Shown one piece after another: positions 40,401 to 49,400 of a DNA stretch of 64,000 bases. The notes under the pieces were generated by a model that did no database searches, was not told the origin of the DNA, and saw nothing but the letters and a program-made list of their open reading frames with translations. The DNA comes from JALZOC01 sp035758845 (lineage in GTDB: Bacteria; Acidobacteriota; Vicinamibacteria; Vicinamibacterales; 2-12-FULL-66-21): contig DASTVZ010000178.1 in the NCBI GenBank assembly GCA_035758845.1, positions 1 through 64,000 on the forward strand, written 5' to 3'. Made by a program: the position numbers and the translations under genes. Each line of letters starts with the position of its first letter. Position 1 is the first letter of the stretch.

Positions 40401-41367
40401 CGGTCAGCACCAGCACGCTCGGTGGCGGACGACGGCCAAGCTCAATCGCGAGTGCGACGCCGATCACCGCCGAGCCGGCGGCGAGGAGCAGGAGGCTCAG
40501 CGCCGTCGATCGCAGGAAGTCTCGCGCCGTTGTCGCTTGCGCGCGCCGATCGAGTACCGGACCGAGCACCAGGAGGATCGTGATCCCGGCGATCCACAGC
40601 AGCGCGGCGGCGACATGGCGCCGCCAGGTACGGCGTGCGGTGTCGAGCGTATCCGGCAGGAGCGAGACCTCGACAAGCGTTTCGCCACCTGGCGATCGGA
40701 GCAGAAATGCATTCTCTCGCGGCCGGTCGCCGGCACCTTCCGCGCGCGTTCTCAGCGACCCGGGTCCAACCGGCGTATCGAGGACGTAGCCGGTGGCGGT
40801 AAACGTCGCCGTCGCCGACGCGCGCGAGAGGGCGTGCTCGGCGACCACCGAGCCCAGGCGGCGCTGATCTGCCTCGAGGATGGGCAGGACGTGGACGAGG
40901 CGAAGTCCCAGCGGCGTGGGCGCGACGTAGAACGCGGACGGACCGGTCAACCGCGCCGACACACCCACGTCGGACGGGCGGCCTACCCACGCCAGGGCGA
41001 CGCCGGCGCGATCGTAAATCGTGACCGCAATTGCGTCGGGCGAGGCGGCAGCGTCTGACAAACGGCGGTCGAGCAGATTGAACAAATCGCGGGCCGCGTC
41101 AGGCCCGCCTGACAGCGCGCGAGCGGCGTCAGGATCCATCGCCACGCCGACCGCGACCCGCGAAAGCGCGGTCGTCGTGCGCTCGAAATCCCGCCGGACC
41201 TGCTGCTCGACTCGTGTCTGAGTGGCGCCTCGAGTGAGGCCAAAGCGCCAAATCTCGATGAACGCGCCGGAAATCGCCGCGATGAGCGCGATCGCCAAGC
41301 CACCGAGGATCAGGCGTTTCGCGCTAATCCGCTGCTCGCGGAGACTCGGCTTTAGCGATGAGGACAC
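37426..41367 (-). CDS. Large NtrY-like sensor histidine kinase
   Basis: A histidine kinase of about 1313 aa. The N-terminal thousand residues hold many predicted membrane helices (LILGGLAIALIAAISGAF, ALLWIAGITILLVLGPVL, LLLLAAGSAVIGVALAI, LLAGIAVAAVLLVFELL and others) around two periplasmic regions, including a sensor-like stretch at about 540-810. A HAMP linker comes next (about residue 1031: MAERIADPIRRLTRATRQIARGDF), then HisKA with VAHEIKNPLTPIQLSAEHL (His at about 1104) and HATPase_c with NIVENALHAMPGEGRL, VHDDGVGM, FEPYFSTKTTGTGLGLPIA. No response regulator is adjacent. The GTG at 41,367 was preferred to a TTG ten codons upstream; neither has a good ribosome site. Confidence 0.9.
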   Translation of the reverse strand: MSSSLKPSLREQRISAKRLILGGLAIALIAAISGAFIEIWRFGLTRGATQTRVEQQVRRDFERTTTALSRVAVGVAMDPDAARALSGGPDAARDLFNLLDRRLSDAAASPDAIAVTIYDRAGVALAWVGRPSDVGVSARLTGPSAFYVAPTPLGLRLVHVLPILEADQRRLGSVVAEHALSRASATATFTATGYVLDTPVGPGSLRTRAEGAGDRPRENAFLLRSPGGETLVEVSLLPDTLDTARRTWRRHVAAALLWIAGITILLVLGPVLDRRAQATTARDFLRSTALSLLLLAAGSAVIGVALAIELGRRPPPSVLVLTAGATTAAAIALLAGPVVRLRIALRARRQNVEGAAVGFISRQLLAGIAVAAVLLVFELLLPRVVDPVTADLRRFSLYPWNAKRLALLTGVLASHAAALWTATLILSAALARWRLSTAARSRIQVLLLWLGPSVAIGLMAPVRGWSLPSVALILSAFTCAVAALIASRVVVWYRHTTVAARILALFAAFLLPALLLYPSVDYYAERAMRALVESRYATQAQQYSQFLQERLSEARAEIDALESLPVLVTEQPIEPKPCERTQPAYFVWSRTALGRARLTSAVELYDAAGECVSRFGLDLPEYSGTAQAPHIEGKPCDWDVFGEAAPFGAAERRLLHAARQICTMPSGDEPRRVVGTIVVHVLVFDYRTLPFITSQSPYFEVFRPADAGTGLDDVAGSEVEVAIYGWGLGAVYNSPHAAWSIDDDLFARIYDPARRPFWTTVQTNGDRYRVFFSNDRVFIYAIGYRTLTLFDHLVHLAELTTLSGVFYVLVLVGTAFFTRLARARPRLGRALLREIRSSFYRKLFLAFVLAAIIPVLILSVAIRWYFANLLTADVALEAARTAAVAQRVIEQSNALTQRTEGLAPASDDVMIWISQVIDQDVNIFEGAQLVATSKRDLFASGLLATRTPDAVYRAIALQRLPSFVGEDRIGTVPYTIAAAPVHAGGKKVILTVPLATRQRDIDREIDDLDRGVHLAALLFVLLGAAIGLSMAERIADPIRRLTRATRQIARGDFDAQIAVRSSDELRRLVDAFNSMAGELKAQRAQLERTHRLEAWAEMARQVAHEIKNPLTPIQLSAEHLRRVHADRGEPMGDVLEGCVNSILSQVKLLRQISAEFSSFASSPTARPAPVDVPELITDVIDPYRTGLSGRIEIVNNVAGPLPRVFVDRTLTARSLANIVENALHAMPGEGRLTIDASSDRQFVTLRVHDDGVGMDEESLARVFEPYFSTKTTGTGLGLPIARRNIELNGGTIEVESGKGRGTTVSVRLPVAVA

Positions 41368-41392
41368 TGAAGCAGCAGAATACCGCAAAGGG

Positions 41393-41398
41393 TACAAT
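41393..41398 (+). promoter_or_regulatory. Candidate -10 box (TACAAT)
   Basis: TACAAT lies 11 nt before the ATG at 41,410 with no Shine-Dalgarno between, giving a leader of about 4-5 nt. It sits between the divergent histidine kinase and membrane protein genes. Confidence 0.4.
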
Positions 41399-41409
41399 CA
41401 ATTAGTTCG

Positions 41410-42432
41410 ATGCCGCACCCTCCCGCCCTGAAGGCTTCACTCAAGCGGGGCGCCTTCATCGCCGCCGCCAACTGGCCGCTCATTGCCGTGCAGTTCATTG
41501 CCGGAGGCACGCAACAGCTTCTGCTGGCGGTGCCAGTCGTCGGCGGAGTTGCCATGGTGGTGCTGCTGCTCGGGGCGAATGTCGAAGACGTGATGGGCAA
41601 CGACATGAAGGGAACCATCCCGCACGTCATCGCGGCACTTCGCGCGAATCCGGTGGCACTCGGGTTGTTTGCCGCCGCCTTCCTCGTCGTTCTTCTCGGA
41701 GCCTCGGTGCTGACCTTCATTGTCAAAGCCGGAACCGTGTCGATTCTCGCCGCCGCCGAGTCACAGGCCGGACCAATCGAACGACCTCCGCTTCGCCTGG
41801 CGGCGCTTCGTCGCGCAAACCTCACGAACATCGAACCGTTTCTCGAGGGCTGTCGAAACTTAGGACGACGGTACGTCAGGCTCGGACTGTGTCTGCTGCT
41901 GGTCTACGGCCTGACCGCGGCTGCCTGTCTCGGGTTTCTCGCCGGCGGCTACGGGCTTTCGGACAACTTCGGCGTGTTCCTGGGTTGGACCGTTGCTGCG
42001 ATTCCGGCGCTCAGCGCGCTGGTTATGTGGATTACTCTCGTCAACTTCTTTTATCTCCTGACCCAGATGGCGATCGCGGTGGAGAACGTCGGCGTTCGCG
42101 AGGGAACACGCAAAGTCGCGCAGTTCATTCGCGCGAGCATTCGCGAAGTCGCTGGGATTTTCGGGGTCGTGCTCCTGCTCGTCGCCATCATGACGGGTGC
42201 GTCGATCCTGGCGACCGCGGGTCTCGGTCTCATCGCGGTGGTGCCATTCGTGGGTCTCGCCATGGTCCCCTTGCAGCTTGGCGCGTGGCTGCTTCGGGGC
42301 GTCGTCTTCGAGTATCTCGGACTGACCGCGCTTGGCGCCTACCTGACTCAATATAGGTTTTACCAGCACAGCCTCGTCACGGTTCACGTGCCCGAGCCAG
42401 CAACCGATGTCACGGGGCCACGTCTCGCATGA
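41410..42432 (+). CDS. Multi-pass membrane protein of unknown function
   Basis: A 340-aa integral membrane protein with about six hydrophobic segments: LIAVQFIAGGTQQLLLAV, VVGGVAMVVLLLGAN, LGLFAAAFLVVLLGASVLTF, LGLCLLLVYGLTAAACLGFL, VFLGWTVAAIPALSALVMW and VAGIFGVVLLLVAIMTGASILATAG. No catalytic or transport motif was recognised and no family name is offered. A run such as REGTRKVAQFIRASIREVAG between helices recalls DUF4013/DUF975-type membrane proteins, but this is weak. It overlaps the aminotransferase by 4 bp (ATGA), so the two are translationally coupled. Confidence 0.75.
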   Translation: MPHPPALKASLKRGAFIAAANWPLIAVQFIAGGTQQLLLAVPVVGGVAMVVLLLGANVEDVMGNDMKGTIPHVIAALRANPVALGLFAAAFLVVLLGASVLTFIVKAGTVSILAAAESQAGPIERPPLRLAALRRANLTNIEPFLEGCRNLGRRYVRLGLCLLLVYGLTAAACLGFLAGGYGLSDNFGVFLGWTVAAIPALSALVMWITLVNFFYLLTQMAIAVENVGVREGTRKVAQFIRASIREVAGIFGVVLLLVAIMTGASILATAGLGLIAVVPFVGLAMVPLQLGAWLLRGVVFEYLGLTALGAYLTQYRFYQHSLVTVHVPEPATDVTGPRLA

Positions 42433-43694
42433 TCAACTACAACGACTTTCTTTCACAGGCTGCGTCGGGGATGCAGGAATCCGCCATCCGGCGCATGGGC
42501 ACAATCCTGGCGCAGAACCGGGACCTGATTTCGTTTGCTCCCGGGTATCCGGCTCCGGAAACGTTTCCGTGGTCCGAGTTCTCGGACATCGCGCATGAAC
42601 TCTTATCGGGCTCCCATCCGAACGCGCTCCAGTACGGCGCGACTCGCGGATTCCGACCGTTGCTGGAAATGATCACGACGATCATGGCCAAGCGGGGCGC
42701 TCCGACCGAGATGAGCCGGCTGCTCATCACGACCGGATCGCAGCAGGGTCTCGATCTGGTCGCGCGCGTCCTCCTCGATCCCGGTGACGTCGCCCTCGTG
42801 GAACTGCCGGCGTACACCGGTGCAATCACCGCGTTTCGGAATGTCCGCGCGCACATGGAGGGTGTTCCACAGGAGGACGACGGCATCGACCTGGCGGCGC
42901 TCGACGAAACGCATCAGCGCCTGCTGAAAAGCAATCGCCGCGTACGATTCGTGTATGTCGTTCCGAACTTTCAAAATCCCACCGGCATGCTGATGAGCCT
43001 GCGCAAGCGGCAGCAACTGCTCGAGTGGGGCTCGTCGCGGAATGTGCTGATCGTGGAAGACGACCCGTATCGTGAGCTGTACTTCGAAGACTCCGCGAGC
43101 GAGGCTGACGTTCGACCGATCAAGGCCGACGATCGCGAAGGACGGGTCATTTACCTCAGCAGCTTCTCGAAAACGCTCGCGCCTGGCTTCCGCGTCGCGT
43201 GGATCGACGCCCCAGCTCCGATCGCGGTGAAGATCGAAATGGCCAAACAGGCCGGCGATCTCTGCACCGGCGTGTTCGATCAACGCGTCGTTCACGAATG
43301 CGGACGACGGGGAATCCTCGAGCGGCAAGTGCCGCTGCTTCGGCGGCATTACGCTGAGAAGCGCGATGTGATGGTCGCAGCATTCCGGAAAGAGCCTGAT
43401 ACCGCGCTCACGTGGGCGGATCCGCGCGGTGGTTTCTTCCTCTGGGCGACGCTGCCGCGCGAGCTGAACGCGGACCGCCTGCTCGATCGGGCGGTGAAGC
43501 ATGGCGTCGTCTATGTCGCGGGAAGTGCGTTCTTCGTGAACGACGGCGGCGCAAGTCAGATTCGACTGTCATTTTCCGCGCCGGCCCACGAGCACATTCG
43601 CGAGGGCGTTCGTCGTCTTGCCGAAGCTATTCGCGAGGAGCTGCAGGAGCGGACACAGGCGGACCGGCCAGCACGAGCTTCCACTGGCCGTTGA
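42429..43694 (+). CDS. PLP-dependent aminotransferase (LysN/2-aminoadipate type, class I)
   Basis: A 421-aa class I/II aminotransferase of the subgroup related to 2-aminoadipate aminotransferase and the C-terminal part of MocR regulators, here without a DNA-binding domain. Features: ISFAPGYPAPETFPWSEF at the N-terminus, ALQYGATRGFRPLLEMI, the SQQGLDLVARVLLDPGDVALVELPAYTG segment, YVVPNFQNPTGMLMS, LIVEDDPYRELYFED and the PLP-lysine motif YLSSFSKTLAPGFRVAW. The C-terminal RLSFSAPAHEHIREGVRRLAEAI is standard. The amino donor cannot be fixed from sequence. The 3' end overlaps the convergent propeller gene by 68 bp. Confidence 0.92.
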   Translation: MINYNDFLSQAASGMQESAIRRMGTILAQNRDLISFAPGYPAPETFPWSEFSDIAHELLSGSHPNALQYGATRGFRPLLEMITTIMAKRGAPTEMSRLLITTGSQQGLDLVARVLLDPGDVALVELPAYTGAITAFRNVRAHMEGVPQEDDGIDLAALDETHQRLLKSNRRVRFVYVVPNFQNPTGMLMSLRKRQQLLEWGSSRNVLIVEDDPYRELYFEDSASEADVRPIKADDREGRVIYLSSFSKTLAPGFRVAWIDAPAPIAVKIEMAKQAGDLCTGVFDQRVVHECGRRGILERQVPLLRRHYAEKRDVMVAAFRKEPDTALTWADPRGGFFLWATLPRELNADRLLDRAVKHGVVYVAGSAFFVNDGGASQIRLSFSAPAHEHIREGVRRLAEAIREELQERTQADRPARASTGR

Positions 43695-44703
43695 GCGAAC
43701 CGGTAAAAGCAGACATCAGCGTCGAGTCGCCCGATTTCCCGAATGCGGGCGGCATGACGAGCGACTCCTCGAGCTTGATTTCACCTGCGGGACGGCCGGT
43801 CCCCGCGTCGAAGGCTCGCAGTTCGGAGGCATTGCCGGCGACCACGACCGCCGAGTCGACGAGCACGGGACCTGTCGTCGGACGAAACGGCACGCTCGGA
43901 TGCCACAACAACGCGCCGTTGGTTCGCCGATAGGCACGAAGCGTGTTATCCATGGACGCGACGTAGATGTGGTTGTCGTCGGCAATGGCTCGGCCTCGCA
44001 GCACCGAACCAAGCCGCACGCGCTGCCACACACGCGCACCGTCGGCGGCGCGCAGGCAGAAGAACCATTTGTCGTCGGTTCCGAAAAAAATCTCACCTGG
44101 AAGCGCGAGCACTTCGCTCAACGGGCCGACGAAATTTTTCGCCCAGCGATCCGCTCCGGTCTTGAGATCGAGCGCCAGGAGTCGTCCGCTCTGGAGCGGG
44201 ACGTAGAGGTTGTCGCCTTCAACTGTCGGCATCGCGCGCGCGCCGACAAGATCGCGAGTCCACACGCGACTGCCGTCGGCCGATCGAAAGGCGGTCACCC
44301 CATTTTCTGTTGTGGCAATCACCCAACCACCTTGCGCGACGAGCGGCACTGTCGCCGTGGGGGTCTGAGCACTCCACACTTTCACGCCGTCGGTTGCGTT
44401 CAGCGCGACGATTTGATCGGAAGTCGCGACGTACGCGCGGCCGCCTTCGACAGCGACCGGTTGTTCCGATTGCAGGGGCACTTCCCATGCCGGCGTTCCA
44501 TCGCTGACTTTGCGTGCGGAGATCACACCGGGCTGCAGCACGATAAATATCTGGTCGCTGTCGATGACCGGCGGCGCGGCAGGGCTGGCAGAAATTTCAA
44601 CCGACCAACGGATCGTGGTTGGCAGAGAATGCGTCGCCGCGGGGGGCGTGGTGCCGACGATCTGCGCGGCGACGAGAAGAAGTGTGGTGCGAAGCGGGTG
44701 CAC
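43627..44703 (-). CDS. PQQ-type beta-propeller exported protein
   Basis: A 358-aa BamB-like propeller with a signal peptide (MHPLRTTLLLVAAQIVGTTPPAATHS) and seven to eight blades: ARKVSDGTPAWEVPL, ALNATDGVKVWSAQT, AFRSADGSRVWTRDL, ALDLKTGADRWAKNF, CLRAADGARVWQRVR, AYRRTNGALLWHPSV and AFDAGTGRPAGEIKL. It lacks a lipobox, so it is not a classic BamB lipoprotein. Its tail is encoded antisense to the end of the aminotransferase gene. The GTG start lies 5 nt from a minus-strand TATTAT box (44,714-44,709), which overlaps the guaA promoter. Role unknown beyond a protein-binding scaffold. Confidence 0.85.
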   Translation of the reverse strand: MHPLRTTLLLVAAQIVGTTPPAATHSLPTTIRWSVEISASPAAPPVIDSDQIFIVLQPGVISARKVSDGTPAWEVPLQSEQPVAVEGGRAYVATSDQIVALNATDGVKVWSAQTPTATVPLVAQGGWVIATTENGVTAFRSADGSRVWTRDLVGARAMPTVEGDNLYVPLQSGRLLALDLKTGADRWAKNFVGPLSEVLALPGEIFFGTDDKWFFCLRAADGARVWQRVRLGSVLRGRAIADDNHIYVASMDNTLRAYRRTNGALLWHPSVPFRPTTGPVLVDSAVVVAGNASELRAFDAGTGRPAGEIKLEESLVMPPAFGKSGDSTLMSAFTGSLNGQWKLVLAGPPVSAPAAPRE

Positions 44704-44707
44704 GTCT

Positions 44708-44713
44708 TATAAT
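44708..44713 (+). promoter_or_regulatory. -10 box (TATAAT) for guaA
   Basis: A consensus TATAAT 57 nt upstream of the guaA ATG, with no clear -35. The same bases read on the minus strand give TATTAT for the divergent propeller gene. Confidence 0.45.
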
Positions 44714-44770
44714 AGTGTGCCTGACACACCTTGACGCCTGCGTTGCTTCATTCCTCCGTCGGGCCGCTCG

Positions 44771-46357
44771 ATGATCGCGAATGAAATCGTTTCGTCGTCC
44801 GATCACCACTCGGCACGCCCCGTGAATCACCAGACCATCGTCGTTCTCGATTTCGGATCGCAGTTCACCCAACTGATCGCGCGGCGGCTGCGTGAACTCT
44901 CGGTCTATTCGGAGATCGTACCGTTCGATACCCCGCTCGAGGAGATCAAACGACGGAATCCCGTCGGGATCGTGTTGTCGGGCGGGCCGAAGAGTGTTTC
45001 CGAAACCGGCGCGCCACATTGTGAAACCGGTGTCTACAACGCCGGCGTGCCGGTGCTCGGCATCTGCTACGGCATGCAGTTGATGACCCATGCGCTCGGC
45101 GGCGAGGTCGCTCCCGCACCGCACCGCGAGTTCGGGCTGGCAACGATCGACATTCAACCGGGCGCGCCGCTCTTCGGATCGATTCCACCGAATCTCCGGG
45201 TGTGGGCGAGCCATGGCGATTTCGTGAAAACCGCTCCGCCAGGCTTCCAGGTGATCGCGACAAGCGCGAACGCGCCCGTAGCGGCAATGGTCGCCGAAGA
45301 CCGGCGCCTCTATGCCTTGCTGTTCCACCCGGAAGTTGCCCATACCGATCACGGGATCGACATACTCCGCAATTTTTCGTACGACGTTTGCGGCTGCACC
45401 GGCGACTGGACGATGTCGTCGTTTGTCGAGGAGGCGACCGAACGAATTCGCCGGCAGGTGGGAACCGGTCGCGTCGTCTGCGGCCTGAGCGGTGGCGTCG
45501 ATTCCACGGTCGCGGCGCTGCTGATTCACCGCGCCATCGGCGATCACCTGACGTGCATCTTCGTCGATAACGGCGTCATGCGCGAGGATGAAGCCGGACA
45601 GATCCGCCGGCGTTTCGAGCGGCTGAAACTGCCGCTCGTCTTCGCCGATGCGTCGTCGCTGTTTCTCGACCGGCTGGCGGCGGTGACCGACCCTGAGCAG
45701 AAGCGCAAGATAATCGGCGCCGCGTTTATCGACGTCTTCGAAGCGGAAGCGCAGAAGCTCGGATCATTCGACTTTCTGGGGCAGGGGACTCTGTATCCGG
45801 ACGTCATCGAGAGCGTTTCGGTCATCGGGCCGTCGCACGTCATCAAGAGCCATCACAACGTCGGCGGCCTTCCGGAACGCATGCGCTTCAAACTGGTCGA
45901 GCCACTTCGGCTGCTCTTCAAAGACGAAGTGCGACTGGTCGGCAAGGAGCTCGGGCTCGACGACGAGTTCGTCTGGCGGCAGCCGTTCCCTGGACCAGGT
46001 CTCGCAGTGCGCATCCTCGGCGAAGTGACGCCGGCGCGACTCCAGCTAATCCGCCGTGCCGATCACATCGTCGCGGAAGAAGTGAAACGGGCGGGCTGGT
46101 ATCGGCGGCTATGGCAATCGTTCGCGGTGCTGCTGCCGGTGCAGAGTGTCGGGGTGATGGGCGACGCTCGGACCTATGAGTACACGATTGCGATTCGCGC
46201 CGTGGAGAGCCGCGACGGCATGACCGCCGACTGGGCCCGTCTGCCACACGACCTGTTGGCGACGATTTCGTCGCGCATTGTGAACGAAGTCAAAGGCATC
46301 AATCGCGTTGTCTACGACATCAGTTCGAAGCCGCCCTCTACGATTGAATGGGAGTAA
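44771..46357 (+). CDS. guaA: GMP synthase (glutamine-hydrolysing)
   Basis: A 528-aa GuaA, which converts XMP to GMP with glutamine and ATP. The glutamine amidotransferase half shows IVVLDFGSQFTQLIARRLRE, the nucleophile Cys in VPVLGICYGMQLM and catalytic His-Glu in LLFHPEVAHTDHG. The synthetase half has the ATP pyrophosphatase loop VVCGLSGGVDSTVAALL and the C-terminal dimerisation domain with WRQPFPGPGLAVRI and SKPPSTIEWE. Length is normal. A downstream GTG would give a shorter N-terminus lacking MIANEIVSSSDHHSARP; the longer start was kept. It opens an 18-kb run of plus-strand housekeeping genes. Confidence 0.97.
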   Translation: MIANEIVSSSDHHSARPVNHQTIVVLDFGSQFTQLIARRLRELSVYSEIVPFDTPLEEIKRRNPVGIVLSGGPKSVSETGAPHCETGVYNAGVPVLGICYGMQLMTHALGGEVAPAPHREFGLATIDIQPGAPLFGSIPPNLRVWASHGDFVKTAPPGFQVIATSANAPVAAMVAEDRRLYALLFHPEVAHTDHGIDILRNFSYDVCGCTGDWTMSSFVEEATERIRRQVGTGRVVCGLSGGVDSTVAALLIHRAIGDHLTCIFVDNGVMREDEAGQIRRRFERLKLPLVFADASSLFLDRLAAVTDPEQKRKIIGAAFIDVFEAEAQKLGSFDFLGQGTLYPDVIESVSVIGPSHVIKSHHNVGGLPERMRFKLVEPLRLLFKDEVRLVGKELGLDDEFVWRQPFPGPGLAVRILGEVTPARLQLIRRADHIVAEEVKRAGWYRRLWQSFAVLLPVQSVGVMGDARTYEYTIAIRAVESRDGMTADWARLPHDLLATISSRIVNEVKGINRVVYDISSKPPSTIEWE

Positions 46358-46363
46358 GAATGC

Positions 46364-46410
46364 GGATTGCGGATTGGTGACTGCGGTCATCAGTCGACAA
46401 TCCGCAATCG
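46364..46410. repeat. GCGGATTG-word inverted repeat between guaA and dnaE
   Basis: GCGGATTGCGGATTGGTGAC faces AGTCGACAATCCGCAATCGA, forming a compact stem directly before the dnaE start codon. It leaves no room for a normal Shine-Dalgarno. Confidence 0.75.
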
Positions 46411-46413
46411 ACT

Positions 46414-49400
46414 ATGAGCAATTTCGTCCATCTTCATCTGCATTCCGAGTATTCGCTCCTCGACGGCGCCTGCCGGATTGAGGAGCTGCTGGATCGCGTC
46501 GCGGAATTGAAGATGCCGGCGGTGGCGATCACCGAGCACGGGAACATGTTCTCGTCGGTGATTTTTCACGATCAGGCGCGGAAGCGTGGACTCAACCCGA
46601 TCCTCGGATGCGAGGTCTACGTCGCGCCGGGCGATCGACGGATCAAGAGCGGCACGCCGGGCGAGACCGCCAACCACCTGGTCTTGCTCGCTGAGAGCAA
46701 GACCGGCTACCACAATCTGATCAAGCTGGTATCGTCCGGGTACACAGAGGGGTTCTACTACAAGCCGCGCATCGATAAAGAGCTTCTGGCGCAGCATGCC
46801 GAAGGCTTGATTGGCTTGAGCAGTTGTCTCAAGGGGGAAGTGGCCACCGGCATCCGCACTGAGCAACAGCAGAAAGCGATCGCCGCCGCGGCGACGTATC
46901 GCGACATCCTCGGTCGACAAAACTTTTTCCTGGAGATGCAATACCAGGGGATCGACGAGCAGAAGACCGTCAATACGGGCCTGCTCCCGATTGCCAGGGA
47001 TCTCGGCCTGTCGCTCGTCGCCACCAACGACGTTCACTATCTCCAGAACTCAGATTTCAAACCGCACGATGTGCTGCTCTGTATCGGTACCGGCAAATCG
47101 GTCAACGACGCCGAGCGCCTGCGCTATCACGGCGACCAGTTCTACCTGAAGACCACCGCAGAGATGGCGGAGGTGTTCAAGGATCATCCGGACGCGCTCG
47201 CCAACACCGTGCGGATTGCGGAGCGCTGCCACGTCGACCTCTCGAACGCGATCAACCACCTGCCGAATTTCGACGTGCCCGCCGGCTTCACCCTCGATGA
47301 CTACTTCGAACATGTCGTCCGTGAGGGATTCGGGCAGCGATTGCCGAGACTGAAAGGACTCGCCGCGGCTGGAGTCCTCAGCCACACCATCGACGAGTAC
47401 GAACGGCGGCTGACCTATGAAGTCGACATGATCAAGAAGATGAAGTATCCGGGGTACTTCCTGATCACCTGGGACTTCATTCGGTACGCGCGCGAGCAGG
47501 GCATTCCAGTCGGACCCGGCCGCGGTTCTGCCGCCGGCAGTTTCGTCGCGTATTGCCTTCGCATCACCGATGTCGATCCGATCGAATACGACCTGATCTT
47601 CGAACGTTTTCTCAATCCCGAACGCGTCTCGCTTCCGGACATCGATATTGACTTCTGCGAGCGGCGGCGCGGCGAGGTCATCGACTACGTCACACAGAAG
47701 TACGGCCGCGAGAACGTCGCGCAGATCATCACGTTCGGCACGATGAAGGCGAGAGCGGTGGTTCGCGATGTCGCGCGCGTCATGGACATTCCCTACGCCG
47801 ATGCCGATCGGGTGGCGAAAGCCATCCCGCCGGCGCTGGACATGACCCTCGACAAGGCGCTGGAGGAGAACCCCGTCCTCAAGGACATGGAGCAGAAGGA
47901 CGAGCGGGTCAAAGAGCTGCTGGGCGTCGCGCGCCGACTCGAGGGGATGACGCGGCATGCGTCGGTGCACGCCGCGGGTGTGGTGATCGCGCCGCGGCCG
48001 TTGACCGAGTTCGTTCCTCTCTACAAGAGTCAAAAGGACGAAATCGTCACACAGTGGGCAATGAAGGAGGTCGAACGCATGGGCCTCCTGAAGATGGATT
48101 TCCTCGGGCTCAGCACGCTCACGCTGATTTGCGACGCGCGCGACGAGATTCGGCGCACCGAGGGCATCGATCTCGACATCGACGCGATTCCGCTGAACGA
48201 CGCGAAAACCTTCCAGTTGTTCTGCGATGGTCAGACCTACGGCGTGTTCCAGTTTGAAAGCTCGGGCATGCGCGAGCTGCTGCGGAAGGCGAAGCCGGAA
48301 CGGCTCGACGATCTGATCGCCTTGAATGCGCTGTATCGTCCTGGTCCACTCAAGAGCGGGATGGTCGACGATTACATCTCGCGCAAGCAGGGAAAAACCG
48401 AGGTCAAATACGAACTTCCGCAGCTCGCGCCAATCCTCGAGGACACCTACGGGGTGATCGCCTATCAGGAACAGGTCATGCGCATCGCCGCCGTCCTGGC
48501 CGGATTCACGATGGGCCAGTCCGACGTCCTGCGAAAGGCCATGGGCAAGAAGGACCCCAAGGTCATGGCGAAGCAGCGCGAGGCCTTCGTCAGCGGCGCC
48601 GTCAAGAACGGAGTCAGCGAGAAGAAAGCCACCAAGATCTTCGACTTGATGGAGTTCTTTGCCGGCTACGGGTTCAACAAGTCCCACTCGACGACGTATG
48701 CGTGGGTGGCATATCAGACCGCGTACCTCAAGGCGAATTATCCCGCGCACTTCATGGCGGCACTGCTCACCATCGAGGCCGCCAACACCGACAAGCTCGC
48801 CATGTACCTCGGAGAATGCCGCGAACTTGGCGTCACCATCCTTGCGCCCGACATCAACTCGAGCGAAATGGCGTTCACGGTGGTGCACGGCGGCGTCAGG
48901 TTCGGACTCTGCGCGGTCAAAAACGTCGGCGAGGGTGCGATCCAGTCGATGCTCAACGTGCGTCGCGAACACGGCCGCATCGATTCGCTCTACACACTCT
49001 GTGAGTATGCCGATTTGCGGCTGGTCAACAAGCGCGTACTCGAGAGTTTGATCAAGGCGGGCGCGCTCGATTCGCTCGTGCCGGCAGCGAGCGGCACCGT
49101 CGGCGGGCGCCGCGCGCGGCTCTTTGCCGCTGTCGACAAGGCGATCGAGCACGGTGGCCGCCACCAGCGCGATCGTGAGAAAGGGCAATCGCAGTTGTTC
49201 GGCGGGAGCGACGACGACAGTTCGTCGGCCGCCGTGCCGTTGCCCGACGCGCCGGCGTGGGCCGAAATCCAACAGCTCGCGGGTGAGAAGGAAGCGCTGG
49301 GCCTCTACATGAGCGGGCATCCACTCGATCGCTTTACCGAAGAATTGAAGACGTTCGGCGCGCGACGCGTCGCCGATCTCACCGCCTCGGAAGCCGATAT

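Noticed and set aside
43618..44712. 364-codon plus-strand frame opposite the propeller gene
   Set aside because: The minus strand has a signal peptide and regular blades; the plus frame has none.
47050..49320. 756-codon open frame antisense to dnaE
   Set aside because: It is entirely opposite the conserved dnaE frame. GC-rich coding DNA often leaves long open antisense frames; the translation shows no domain.
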